The position numbers and the translations under genes were made by a program. This document shows, one piece after another, positions 33,887 through 42,191 of a stretch of DNA of 64,000 nucleotides (within the stretch, counting starts at the first letter, position 1; every line of letters begins with the position of its first letter). Origin of the DNA: Bacteriovoracaceae bacterium (lineage in GTDB: Bacteria > Bdellovibrionota > Bacteriovoracia > Bacteriovoracales > Bacteriovoracaceae); the NCBI GenBank assembly GCA_019752535.1, contig JAIEMA010000004.1, forward strand, positions 19,993-83,992. Reading direction: 5' to 3'. The notes beneath the pieces were generated by a model, which worked only from the letters and a program-made list of their open reading frames with translations, was not told the DNA's origin and did not search any database.

Positions 33887-34640
33887 TTCTCTTTTTCCTC
33901 CAATAATAAATAGTCACAGCTGACAGTCCTAGGGACCAGGCCATTCCTTTAGCAAATAAAATGGCCAAATTTCCATTCTCGGTTGGGTAAAGGCAAGCTC
34001 TAAAGGGACTGATGAGATGGTAGAAAGGGTTAAGTTCAATCATCCAGCGATAATTCTCTGGGACATAGCTTGCTGGATAAAAAATGGGAGTGAGGAAAAA
34101 CAAAATACTAAAAGCAAAACCCAAAACAAAATTTGTATCACGATAGAAAACATTCAAGAGAGAGAAGAAGCAAGTCATCGCAAATGTTCCGATCACGAAG
34201 GGCAATAAGAAGAGGGGGGCCAGAAAGATATTTCCATTAAACCCTGATTCCGAAAATTGAATAACTGGAATGATAATGAGTGCAATCGCAAATAAAAAAT
34301 TAAACAAGTTATCTAATACGGATGAGGTGACGAGAACCAAAGGATGAAGCTTAAAGGCTTTAAGCAGAGAGCTACTCGAAAGTATTGAAGGAGTTCCCAT
34401 TTGAATGGTTTGAGACATGAATACCCAAGGAATCAGACCGGATACCAAAAATAAATAGTAATCCCTAATCTCAAGCTTTAAAAAAGTTCTAAACACCGTG
34501 GACTGAACCCCAAACATGATAATGGGATTGAGTAGAACCCAAACAAAGCCGGCCAGAGTTTTGCGATAGCGGGATTTGAGTGTAGCAAAGGTGAGATCGA
34601 CCGATTGATACCAGATGAGTTGCCATTCTTTTAGCTGCAT
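33864..34640 (-). CDS. Wzm/KpsM-type ABC-2 permease
   Basis: A 258-residue inner-membrane protein with about six hydrophobic helices. SRYRKTLAGFVWVLLNPIIMFG near the start and the PI-F-Y-P-A-S-Y-V-P region followed by N-P-F-Y-H-L-I-S-P-F-R match the ABC-2 polysaccharide export permeases. It precedes and overlaps the ATPase gene, with which it would form a two-plus-two complex moving a lipid-linked glycan across the inner membrane. Confidence 0.88.
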   Translation of the reverse strand: MQLKEWQLIWYQSVDLTFATLKSRYRKTLAGFVWVLLNPIIMFGVQSTVFRTFLKLEIRDYYLFLVSGLIPWVFMSQTIQMGTPSILSSSSLLKAFKLHPLVLVTSSVLDNLFNFLFAIALIIIPVIQFSESGFNGNIFLAPLFLLPFVIGTFAMTCFFSLLNVFYRDTNFVLGFAFSILFFLTPIFYPASYVPENYRWMIELNPFYHLISPFRACLYPTENGNLAILFAKGMAWSLGLSAVTIYYWRKKRNELFIAL

Positions 34641-34755
34641 ATATTTAGTTTAATTCTCATCACAATTTCGAGCAAGCGAGCATTGCTTGACTGAAAAACT
34701 TTAATGTCTAATTCACGTTTGTTGTCTGAATGCTGAAAACAGTCAAAGATTACTT

Positions 34756-35190
34756 ATGCTCTACCTTTTGATTCATTTTTTTGCTTCTACGGCCATGATG
34801 GGACTCATCTGGCTAGTTCAGCTGGTGCATTATCCAGCCTTTCGTTTTGTAGACGAAAAAGACTACATCTCGTTTGCACTCTTCCACACCACTCAGATCA
34901 CTTGGGTCGTTGCCCCTTTGATGATCGCTGAATTGTTCTCAGCTTTTCTGATGAGTTTTGACTCCTCTGTCACTCTATGGGTGAAGATAGTCTCCATTAT
35001 TTGTCTCGTTGCAATATGGCTCTCAACTGTCTTTTTTCAAATTCCTCAACACTCCGTTTTGGCTTTGGGGAAAAACCTTGAAGCGATTGAAAATCTGGTG
35101 ACTACCAATTGGATTAGGACGATTGCCTGGACGATCAAGAGTTTCGTTTTGGGGTTTGAGCTTTTAAGACTTTTCAAACTCCCTCGATAA
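34756..35190 (+). CDS. Four-helix conserved membrane protein
   Basis: A 144-residue protein with four hydrophobic helices. The patterns GLIWLVQLVHYPAF, FHTTQITWVVAP-L-M-I-A-E and Q-I-P-Q-H then TNWIRTIAWT occur in a conserved small membrane-protein family of unknown function in diverse bacteria. Conserved His (HYP, FH, QH) and the Asn-Trp-x-Arg at the last helix might bind haem or metal, but this is speculation. The DUF167 gene follows after 15 bases. Confidence 0.65.
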   Translation: MLYLLIHFFASTAMMGLIWLVQLVHYPAFRFVDEKDYISFALFHTTQITWVVAPLMIAELFSAFLMSFDSSVTLWVKIVSIICLVAIWLSTVFFQIPQHSVLALGKNLEAIENLVTTNWIRTIAWTIKSFVLGFELLRLFKLPR

Positions 35191-35205
35191 ATTCAAAAAT
35201 CGTGT

Positions 35206-35511
35206 ATGACCTATAAGATTCTACCAAATGGGCTTCTGCTATTTCTTTATATTCAACCGGGCGCCAGTGTCACGGGCCTTGCGGGCTTGTTCGGTGATCC
35301 TGCGAGGATTAAATTGAAAGTGCATGCCCCTCCACGAGATGGAGAAGCTAATGCGGAAGTTATAAGTTTCATGGCCAAGAAATTTGGAATAAAAAAAACT
35401 AGCCTTGAAATCATTCGGGGCGAGAAGGGAAGACAAAAAGATTTGCAGCTTTCTGTCTCCAAGGAAGAGAGTCTAAGAATTATTGAAATTATTGAGCAAG
35501 AGCTTTCTTAA
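35206..35511 (+). CDS. DUF167 (YggU/UPF0235) family protein
   Basis: A 101-residue small alpha/beta protein. IQPGASVTGL, then IKLKVHAPPRDGEANAEVISF and the G-x-K-x-x-x-L-x-I-I-R-G-E-K-G-R-x-K motif match the YggU family throughout. The biochemical role is unknown in the family. Its 3' end overlaps the convergent protease gene by 23 bases. Confidence 0.88.
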   Translation: MTYKILPNGLLLFLYIQPGASVTGLAGLFGDPARIKLKVHAPPRDGEANAEVISFMAKKFGIKKTSLEIIRGEKGRQKDLQLSVSKEESLRIIEIIEQELS

Positions 35512-36427
35512 TGTACGGAAGTACCGGCTCAAGTCTCATCACAACCTCACCCTTAGGTGCATTTGGCGAATAAGTAGGCACATCGCAGTTTTTGCCAGAC
35601 ATGTCGCAGTGATTAACCACTTGGCATGAAGAGCGATCTGTCGTTGAAGCACGATAATCAGTTTGACCTTGAATCAGGATTCCTTCCAGAAGACCAGATT
35701 TTGAATCAAAAACGGCCGACCCCGAATTTCCGTGGAAAGTATCAAGGTTTGTCACGAAAGTGTTGTAGTCATTGTTGCTAATCACTTGAGCACCATCGGC
35801 CACTTTGCTTGGAAGACCTGAAGGGTGACCAATCACGACAAGTGGAGCTCCTTGAGCGATTTTACCGCTTTCGCGAAATTTCAAAGGAGAGCGGCCAGAA
35901 ACTTTGCGATCAAGCTTGATTACAGTGAAGTCTTGAGTACGTGACAAAGTAGAGAAGACCACTTCTTTACAACCGTAAACGTCGTTGCTGCTACCTTGAA
36001 GAGGATTTCTTCCTGAGTGATCAATGGCGTAATTAAAGACCCAAGAAAATCCACGGCAAACATCTTCTGGAGTCGCATAGCCCATGCCACCTAACATTTT
36101 AAAGCAATGTCCGGCCGTGACCAAAGTGTCTTCTCCAACCAGAAAGCCAGAGCACATGGCACCGACAGGTTGGTTAGAGAAAAGTTCTCCACGACAAATG
36201 TTCTCAGAACTCTCTAATGTGTCAGAAAATTCAAGTTCACAGAGAGAAGATTTTTTCACCATCTGCTTGTTTTCAACCATCGCAGCCGTTGCTTCCGCTA
36301 AACGGAGATACATTGAGTTCGAAACTTCAAAAATGTCCTTACGGTCATCGTCACCGTAGACAACTTTGTTGCTTGCAGAAGCCGCAAAAGAGGTAAGCGC
36401 TACTGTAAGAAGAATAAGTTTAAACAT
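35489..36427 (-). CDS. Secreted trypsin-like (V8-type) serine protease
   Basis: A 312-residue exported protease with a signal peptide ending SASN. The triad is visible as LVTAGHC (His107), QDFTVIKLD (Asp166) and FHGNSGSAVF (Ser235). Paired cysteines (ICRGE, MCSGF, HCF, VCRGF, YGC and two late ones) suggest disulphides, fitting secretion. After the signal, S-N-K-V-V-Y-G-x-D-x-R opens a propeptide-like segment, and the same segment opens the protease-ankyrin fusion at 57563. Its role is likely degradation of external proteins. GGAGCTTTG precedes the ATG. Confidence 0.88.
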   Translation of the reverse strand: MFKLILLTVALTSFAASASNKVVYGDDDRKDIFEVSNSMYLRLAEATAAMVENKQMVKKSSLCELEFSDTLESSENICRGELFSNQPVGAMCSGFLVGEDTLVTAGHCFKMLGGMGYATPEDVCRGFSWVFNYAIDHSGRNPLQGSSNDVYGCKEVVFSTLSRTQDFTVIKLDRKVSGRSPLKFRESGKIAQGAPLVVIGHPSGLPSKVADGAQVISNNDYNTFVTNLDTFHGNSGSAVFDSKSGLLEGILIQGQTDYRASTTDRSSCQVVNHCDMSGKNCDVPTYSPNAPKGEVVMRLEPVLPYIKKALAQ

Positions 36428-36487
36428 GCAAAGCTCCTTCGTTGGGCCAATGGAGTTTGTTTATAGGGATAAGAGGGAGGAAAAGGT

Positions 36488-36506
36488 ACTGACAAAAACT
36501 GTCAGT
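36488..36506. promoter_or_regulatory. Inverted repeat upstream of the protease gene
   Basis: The arms actgac and gtcagt, separated by seven A/C/T bases, sit 61-79 bases before the protease start. This could be an operator. It could also be a minor hairpin trailing the HiPIP terminator. Confidence 0.35.
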
Positions 36507-36511
36507 TAAAT

Positions 36512-36538
36512 AAAAAACCCCCGCTAAAGCGAGGGTTT
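36512..36538 (-). terminator. Terminator of the HiPIP gene
   Basis: On the minus strand the arms aaaccctcgc and gcgggggttt pair around a TTTA loop and are followed by TTTTTTATTT. It lies 25 bases past the HiPIP stop. Confidence 0.8.
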
Positions 36539-36562
36539 AGAGATGACTTTGTGCGAAAAGAA

Positions 36563-36865
36563 CTAAGCTTTCTTAAGCCACATGTTACAGTAGCCGTTTT
36601 CTTTAACGTATCCACCTTTCATCGCAGGAAGTGCACACATTCCAGCGCCAGCTCCGCCTTTAGTGTCAGCTTTGTAGTGCTTACAAGTCTTACACTGTTT
36701 TCCCGCTTTCACTTGGGCTTCTGGAGCGGCTTCTTTGTAGCCAAGCTTTCCAGCAGCAACCCAAACGACGTTTGCAAGAGCTTCGTTCATGACTCCTGTT
36801 GCCTTAGCAAAAATTGAAACTGCACCAGCAATCAAAGTTGTTTTTAAAAAATTACGACGATTCAT
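36563..36865 (-). CDS. High-potential iron-sulfur protein (HiPIP)
   Basis: A 100-residue exported electron carrier with a 4Fe-4S cluster. Cys58, Cys61, Cys77 and Cys93 give the C-x2-C-x15-C-x15-C spacing of HiPIPs. The N-terminus MNRRNFLKTTLIAGA is a Tat signal (RRNFLK), as expected for a protein exported after cofactor insertion. ATG at 36865 has AAGGGGG upstream. It may feed electrons to a terminal oxidase or another periplasmic partner; none is adjacent. Confidence 0.9.
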   Translation of the reverse strand: MNRRNFLKTTLIAGAVSIFAKATGVMNEALANVVWVAAGKLGYKEAAPEAQVKAGKQCKTCKHYKADTKGGAGAGMCALPAMKGGYVKENGYCNMWLKKA

Positions 36866-37037
36866 TTTGGCCCCCTTGGGTAAATAGACTAAATATAAAA
36901 AGTGAAGCAATTATAGCACCCACAAAAATGTCCGTCTCAAATGTTCGATAAGCCAAACGAAAGTCTTTAAAGTAGACATCGCTAGAGGGGAAAACTAGAC
37001 TAATCTAAGTAGGCATTTTGCCATGGAGAAATGAGAG

Positions 37038-38168
37038 ATGAAGAGAGCTTCAGGGATGACGTTTATTGATCTGTTTTGTGGCTGTGGAGGCCTCTCTTAC
37101 GGTCTCGAAATGGCCGGACACGAGTGTTTACTTGGTGTTGATATGGAGCCCGCCGCGATCAAGTCTTTCCAACGCAATCATCCCAAAGCCGAAGCTTGGT
37201 GCGGAGATATAAAAAAGTTAGACGGCCGCACATTAAAAAAATTAATCGGTGTAAATAAAGTGGATATGGTTGTCGGGGGCCCACCTTGCCAAGGTTTTTC
37301 AACCGTGGGGAAAGGTGAAGTGGAAGATGATCGCAATCAATTGTTCAGAGAATTTGTCCGTGTCGTTAAGGTCACAAAGCCAAAAATTGTGCTTTTTGAA
37401 AATGTCACTGGAATGGTGGCCAAGAAAAATGCGGCGATTTTAGCCAAAGTTTTCCATCTTTTTGAAAAACTCGGCTACACCATGGAAGCGCGAGTTCTTT
37501 CTGCAGAAGAGTTCGGTGTTCCTGAAGTGCGAAGAAGAACAATTATCATGGGAGTTTTAGGAGGCGAGTGTCGCTTCCCTAAGCCGACTCATGGAGTTCG
37601 TGGCACTAAGAAAGTTTTGACGGTCTCTCAGGCTTTAAAAAATCTCAAAGCTCTTGATGGAAAAATTTATAATCATGAGCCGAAGCTTGCTCAAATCAAA
37701 AATCCCGAAGACCGTGAGCGCTTGAAATTTATTCCCGCCGGTCGAGGTATTCGCTATCAAGCAGATGAAAAGCAGTATCTACCTAAAAAATTATGGTTTG
37801 ATGTGAACTGGGATGAGTTGCGCGAAGGTCGATTTAGACAGACCCGTCTTCAACGATTGCCACTCGATAAGCCCTCACCAACGATTTTAACGGCGAGAAC
37901 AAGTTATTACCATCCGACCGAGCCGCGCTTTCTCACTCCACGTGAGGCCGCGAGCTGCCAGAGTTTCCCTAATGATTTTATTTTTGAGGGATCTCAAACC
38001 GCGCAGTTTAGACAAATCGGAAATGCAGTTCCACCGATGCTTGGAAAAATTTTGGGTGAAGAAATTAAAAAGATCACTTTTTCTCGTGCGACAAAAAAGA
38101 AAATTCAAAATAGATCAAAGGTTGTTGTGAATAACGTCTTTGATTACGCTCTTCCCACCCACATGTAG
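37038..38168 (+). CDS. DNA cytosine-5 methyltransferase (orphan)
   Basis: A 376-residue C5-methyltransferase that transfers methyl from S-adenosylmethionine to cytosine in a specific DNA sequence. Motif I is FIDLFCGCGGLSYG, motif IV GGPPCQGFS carries nucleophile Cys84, motif VI is FENVTG, motif VIII holds VRRRTIIMG, and motif X is QIGNAVPP. The target recognition region lies between residues about 180 and 295. No restriction endonuclease gene is next to it, so it is probably an epigenetic or solitary enzyme. The recognition sequence cannot be read from the protein. Confidence 0.92.
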   Translation: MKRASGMTFIDLFCGCGGLSYGLEMAGHECLLGVDMEPAAIKSFQRNHPKAEAWCGDIKKLDGRTLKKLIGVNKVDMVVGGPPCQGFSTVGKGEVEDDRNQLFREFVRVVKVTKPKIVLFENVTGMVAKKNAAILAKVFHLFEKLGYTMEARVLSAEEFGVPEVRRRTIIMGVLGGECRFPKPTHGVRGTKKVLTVSQALKNLKALDGKIYNHEPKLAQIKNPEDRERLKFIPAGRGIRYQADEKQYLPKKLWFDVNWDELREGRFRQTRLQRLPLDKPSPTILTARTSYYHPTEPRFLTPREAASCQSFPNDFIFEGSQTAQFRQIGNAVPPMLGKILGEEIKKITFSRATKKKIQNRSKVVVNNVFDYALPTHM

Positions 38169-38174
38169 GACTCT

Positions 38175-39407
38175 ATGCTTAAGCAAATTTTTAGTTACCG
38201 CATGCTGATTGTACTTTTGATGGGCTATGCAGGCGGGCTTCCGCTTTTGCTAGTGGGCTCAACTCTTCAGGCGTGGATGACTGAATCAGGAGTGGACCTT
38301 TCAACGATCGGCTGGTTTGCTTCTCTCTCATTGGCCTATACTTTAAAATTTTTGTGGGCCCCTTTAATGGATCGATTCCCCCTATGGCCTAGTCGCCGTC
38401 GTGGATGGATGGCCCTCACGCAATTATTTCTAGTGATCTCTATTTGGTTTCTCTCCACACTCGATCCCGCTGCAAATTTAACATTAGTGGCCATCACTGC
38501 TGCTATCATTGCTTTTTTCTCTGCCTCGCAAGACATCACGATTGATGCTTACAGAAGAGAGATCCTCTCTGACGAGGAGCTGGGTCTTGGTTCATCTCTC
38601 TATGTGATTGGTTATCGTCTGGCCCTTCTCGTGGCCGGAGCTCTGGCCCTGTGGCTTGCCGACGGGAGAGTGAGCTGGCCTGTAGTGTACAAGATCATGG
38701 CCAGTTGTATGGGAGTCGGCTTAATCATCACTCTCATCGCACCAAAAGAAGATGATAAAATTTCTGCTCCCAAGTCGATTCAAGAGGCAGTCATTGGCCC
38801 CTTTATGGAATTCATTCAACGCGATGGTGCTTGGGTGATTTTAGCTTTCATTCTTCTCTATAAGGCCGGCGACACCATGGCCGCTAATATGACGACGCCT
38901 TTCATGCTTTTAAAAGGCTATACAAAGACTGATATCGCCACGGTCGTCAAAGGCTTTGGTCTTGCCTCTATGATCGCTGGAGGTCTATTAGGGGGCCTCT
39001 TTACGATGCGCTTAGGGACTCTGAAAGCGTTATGGATTTTTGGATTTCTGCAATCCATCTCGACTGCAGGATTCTGCTGGCTTTCGGTGGCCGATGTCTC
39101 ACTTACAAATCTCTCAATTGTGATTGCATTTGAAAACTTATCAGCGGGACTGGGAACCAGTGCCTACAGTGCATTTATGGCGAGTATGACGAATAAGAAA
39201 TTTACGGCCACTCAATACGCTCTGCTCACTGCACTTATGGCCGTGCCTCGCGTGTTACTTGCCGGGCCTACTGGCTGGATGGCAGAAGTGATGGGGTGGA
39301 ATGGATTTTTTCTTCTCTGTACTTTTATAGCGATTCCGGGAATGGCAATGATACCCATTCTTACCAAAAAATCAGCCAACGCAGACCACAACCCAAGTGC
39401 TGCTTAA
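38175..39407 (+). CDS. ampG: AmpG-like muropeptide MFS transporter
   Basis: A 410-residue inner-membrane MFS carrier with about twelve helices. Near the start, GYAGGLPLLLVGSTLQAWM and later the loop segment ASQDITIDAYRREIL are diagnostic of AmpG, which imports anhydro-muropeptides for peptidoglycan recycling. In a bacterivorous cell it could also take up prey wall fragments; that is inference. It begins six bases after the methyltransferase stop, so the two are probably cotranscribed. The 3' end overlaps the ankyrin lipoprotein gene by 47 bases on the opposite strand. Confidence 0.88.
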   Translation: MLKQIFSYRMLIVLLMGYAGGLPLLLVGSTLQAWMTESGVDLSTIGWFASLSLAYTLKFLWAPLMDRFPLWPSRRRGWMALTQLFLVISIWFLSTLDPAANLTLVAITAAIIAFFSASQDITIDAYRREILSDEELGLGSSLYVIGYRLALLVAGALALWLADGRVSWPVVYKIMASCMGVGLIITLIAPKEDDKISAPKSIQEAVIGPFMEFIQRDGAWVILAFILLYKAGDTMAANMTTPFMLLKGYTKTDIATVVKGFGLASMIAGGLLGGLFTMRLGTLKALWIFGFLQSISTAGFCWLSVADVSLTNLSIVIAFENLSAGLGTSAYSAFMASMTNKKFTATQYALLTALMAVPRVLLAGPTGWMAEVMGWNGFFLLCTFIAIPGMAMIPILTKKSANADHNPSAA

Positions 39408-40506
39408 TTTTTTCAGCGAGCTCTTTTTGAATTGTATTTTTCGCGCTCTTTTGTGCTTGGGTGGCAAAAGAGCAGGCCTCAATTTTAAGAGTCCCTGTTT
39501 CAGATTTTAACTCGTAGTTTTTCGTCACTTTCTTTGAGACCAAGTATTCCACCGTCTGTGCTTCATAGTGAAGAACTGCATGAATGAGTGGTGTCTTTCC
39601 ACTTTTATCAAGCTTATTTAAATCGGCCAATCCATTCTCTAGGGCCTTAATAATTTTGAGTCTTCCAAGATCTGCCGCTAGCGAGATAGGCGGAACAAGT
39701 TCATCAATTTCTCCATCCGGAGAGACTTGATAGTTGAGTAGGAGTTCAACTGCTTCAAGGGCTTTGGCCTCATCACTCATTTGAGTTGCAAGGCTTAAAG
39801 CACTTGGTGTTTGAAGCTCTTGAATTACGTCAGGATGTTTGCTTAAGAGTTCCCTCATTCCTCTCACGTCACCAAGGTTAAGCATTTTTAAAAGAAGAGA
39901 GCTATCTGTTAAGCCACTATTAAGCTCCATTCTAATATTAATTTTAGTCGCTAAATCTTGAAGTCCATATTGTTTGGCATAATCAAATGCATTGCGATTG
40001 AGTTTGTCTTTTGCATCGATATCGATTTTTTGATCAAGCAGCCATTCTGCAAGTTCTGAATCTCGAAAGGAGATGGCCATCATTAAAGCATTTCTGCCAC
40101 TTCGATCTTTTTCATTCTTTTCACAGCCATGAACTATTAACAATCTAACGAGAATAGAATTCCTATTGGCCAGAGCGATAAAAAGAGGTGTGTCGCCATT
40201 CTCATTTTCGAGATTTGTTTTGGCGCCATTTAAGAGAAGAAGTTCAACCAGAGAGGCGTAATTATTTTGGATGCTAAAAGTAAGAAGTGTCTCTCCATTA
40301 CTCATTTTCTGATCGGGATTGGCACCATGTTTTAGAAGCTGTTCTGTGCTTCTTGGATCGTTATCTTGAATAGAACTAATGAGAAGATCGCTATTGCTGG
40401 CCGAAGGCCCTAATGTCTGTGTGCTTGATTCTGAAGAGCGAGAATTGACCTCAGCTTTTTTGCCACAAGAGATGAGCGCTAAGAGGAGTAAGACAGAGAG
40501 TTTCAT
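39361..40506 (-). CDS. Ankyrin-repeat lipoprotein
   Basis: A 381-residue lipoprotein with lipobox L-I-S-C after a short hydrophobic segment. From residue about 50 it shows several ankyrin repeats with the G-x-T-x-L/P and L-L-x-x-G-A-x-x-N/D pattern (for example LLKHGANPDQ, LLLNGAKTNL, LIVHGCEKNE, and a later pair around DKSGKTPLIHAV). Ankyrin arrays bind protein partners. The lipid anchor places it in the periplasm or at the surface. ATG at 40506 is chosen because it gives a correct lipoprotein signal. Confidence 0.82.
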   Translation of the reverse strand: MKLSVLLLLALISCGKKAEVNSRSSESSTQTLGPSASNSDLLISSIQDNDPRSTEQLLKHGANPDQKMSNGETLLTFSIQNNYASLVELLLLNGAKTNLENENGDTPLFIALANRNSILVRLLIVHGCEKNEKDRSGRNALMMAISFRDSELAEWLLDQKIDIDAKDKLNRNAFDYAKQYGLQDLATKINIRMELNSGLTDSSLLLKMLNLGDVRGMRELLSKHPDVIQELQTPSALSLATQMSDEAKALEAVELLLNYQVSPDGEIDELVPPISLAADLGRLKIIKALENGLADLNKLDKSGKTPLIHAVLHYEAQTVEYLVSKKVTKNYELKSETGTLKIEACSFATQAQKSAKNTIQKELAEKIKQHLGCGLRWLIFW

Positions 40507-40559
40507 CCTTAGATGATAAGGGGTCATGAGTCTGGGGATGATGAACTGTGAAAAAAAGA

Positions 40560-40581
40560 AAGGGGACCCATGGGTCCCCTT
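40560..40581 (-). terminator. Terminator of the 40602 lipoprotein gene
   Basis: A perfect 22-base palindrome (arms aaggggaccca and tgggtcccctt) lies 20 bases past the stop. On the minus strand it is followed by TTCTTTTTTT. Confidence 0.75.
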
Positions 40582-40601
40582 AATGGCTTAAGTAGCTATA
40601 A

Positions 40602-41261
40602 TTAGAACAGCTTGCCTTTATTTTGCGATTTCTTAGAGAAGTCGATCAACTTTTGAAGGCGTGCTTTACCTGATTTGTTGAGATTCATCAAAAGAAGCAA
40701 TCCACCGTTTTGAGCGTTCTGATCGTTGCCCACAAGAGAGATGTTTCCAATGTAAGTGCCATCTTGCATGTAGAGACGGAATGTTACGATTGCGCCTTGA
40801 GTATCAACTTTGAATGGAACAAAGAATCCGAAGATTTGCTTTGAAACGTAGAAAGTTGTGTTGTTAAGTTTTGGAACTTGTACAGCAAGAGCTGGAAGTT
40901 GACCGCCAACGACTCCTGGAAGGGGGCGACCACCTGGAAGAGCGTGTGGATCAACAAGTGACCAATCAGTGTTGTCTACATCAGCAATATCAAGAGCGAC
41001 TTGGAAGAACGTTCCACCAGTTTGTGCTGGAGAAAGTTCGACATAAGAGTTTTGCATTTTTGGAAGTGGAATGCGTGCTCCACCATCAATAAGCAATTGC
41101 TCGAATGTCATTGAGATCAGAACTTTACCATCGAGAACGTTGAAAAACGGGCCCTTGAGTCCAGCGATCTCTGGAACCTGAGGTTGACCGCCGCAACTGA
41201 CGGCCAGGGTTGTCATGAGCGCGAGCGCTGCATAACGCAGTAAATGAGAAATCCTCTTCAT
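40602..41261 (-). CDS. Lipoprotein of unknown function
   Basis: A 219-residue lipoprotein with lipobox L-A-V-S-C-G. The mature part is beta-rich, with Pro/Gly-rich segments (LPGGRPLPGVVGG) and no recognised domain. ATG at 41261 is chosen because AAGGA lies 6-7 bases upstream and a clean lipoprotein signal follows; the longer frame overlaps the divergent gene. A strong hairpin terminator follows the gene. Confidence 0.7.
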   Translation of the reverse strand: MKRISHLLRYAALALMTTLAVSCGGQPQVPEIAGLKGPFFNVLDGKVLISMTFEQLLIDGGARIPLPKMQNSYVELSPAQTGGTFFQVALDIADVDNTDWSLVDPHALPGGRPLPGVVGGQLPALAVQVPKLNNTTFYVSKQIFGFFVPFKVDTQGAIVTFRLYMQDGTYIGNISLVGNDQNAQNGGLLLLMNLNKSGKARLQKLIDFSKKSQNKGKLF

Positions 41262-41390
41262 GTGTACATCCTTGTGAAGGTTTAATTGAACTGGTGCTTT
41301 AGTTTCGGTGAAGGTTCGATTAGAGTTGAGGAATAAAAAAACAAAGGCCGTTTTTTTCCCATATCTGAATTTATAGCTCGGAGACTTCTG

Positions 41391-42191
41391 ATGAAGATTG
41401 AAGGCCATCTACGTAAAATGAAAGTAAGCCCTGGTGAAATAGTCTCGTATCAACTTCGCCTTGATGATGAGCTTGTCCCACTAAATGAGTTGGTTGGAAA
41501 AAAAGTTCGTCTCACTTTTCTAGAAAAAATTCATTGTATCAGTTGTGGAAAGCTGACTAAGAAATCTTGGCAGCAAGGATACTGCTACCCATGCACATTA
41601 AAGCTCGCTGAGTGTGATTTATGTATTGTGAAGCCAGAGTTGTGTCATTTCTCGAAGGGAACCTGTAGAGAGCCTTCTTGGGGAGAGAGTCATTGCATGC
41701 AGCCGCATGTGGTTTATCTCGCCAACTCGTCTGGGGCCAAGGTCGGTATTACTCGTCAAACTCAAGTGCCCACGCGCTGGATTGATCAAGGGGCACACCA
41801 AGCGCTTCCTCTGTTTAAAGTAAAAACTCGATTAGATTCAGGTTTAGTTGAAACGATTTTAGGCAAGCATGTGGCCGACAAAACCAATTGGCAAAGAATG
41901 CTTAAGGGTGTGCCCGAAATAATTGATTTAGTCGCTCTCTCACAAGAGCTCTTTGAGAAAGTAGGGGATGAGATTAAACCTTTTATAGCAGAAATGATGC
42001 CCCAAGAGGTTGTCCAACTTAACTATCCTGTTCAACGCTATCCAGAGAAAGTAAAATCTCTGGGTTTAGATAAGGTCCCAGTCATCGAAGATGAACTCGT
42101 GGGCATTAAGGGTCAGTACTTAATTTTTGCTAACGGAGTCACCAACATGAGAAATCATGCCGGTTATCTTGTTAGATGGGAGACGTTATGA
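41391..42191 (+). CDS. DUF2797 family protein
   Basis: A 266-residue protein matching DUF2797. It has several Cys pairs that look like zinc sites (CISCGK, CYPC, CDLC) between residues about 45 and 85, then HVVYLANSSGAKVGITR followed by W-I-D-Q-G-A. That last part resembles a GIY-YIG-like strand order (VYLA, KVGITR), so a nuclease-related fold is possible. Function unknown in the family. GGAG lies 7 bases before the ATG. The stop overlaps the pepN start as ATGA. Confidence 0.8.
   Translation: MKIEGHLRKMKVSPGEIVSYQLRLDDELVPLNELVGKKVRLTFLEKIHCISCGKLTKKSWQQGYCYPCTLKLAECDLCIVKPELCHFSKGTCREPSWGESHCMQPHVVYLANSSGAKVGITRQTQVPTRWIDQGAHQALPLFKVKTRLDSGLVETILGKHVADKTNWQRMLKGVPEIIDLVALSQELFEKVGDEIKPFIAEMMPQEVVQLNYPVQRYPEKVKSLGLDKVPVIEDELVGIKGQYLIFANGVTNMRNHAGYLVRWETL

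Noticed and set aside
37038-38168. Restriction-modification system
   Set aside because: No endonuclease gene is adjacent on either side; neighbours are a HiPIP gene and ampG.
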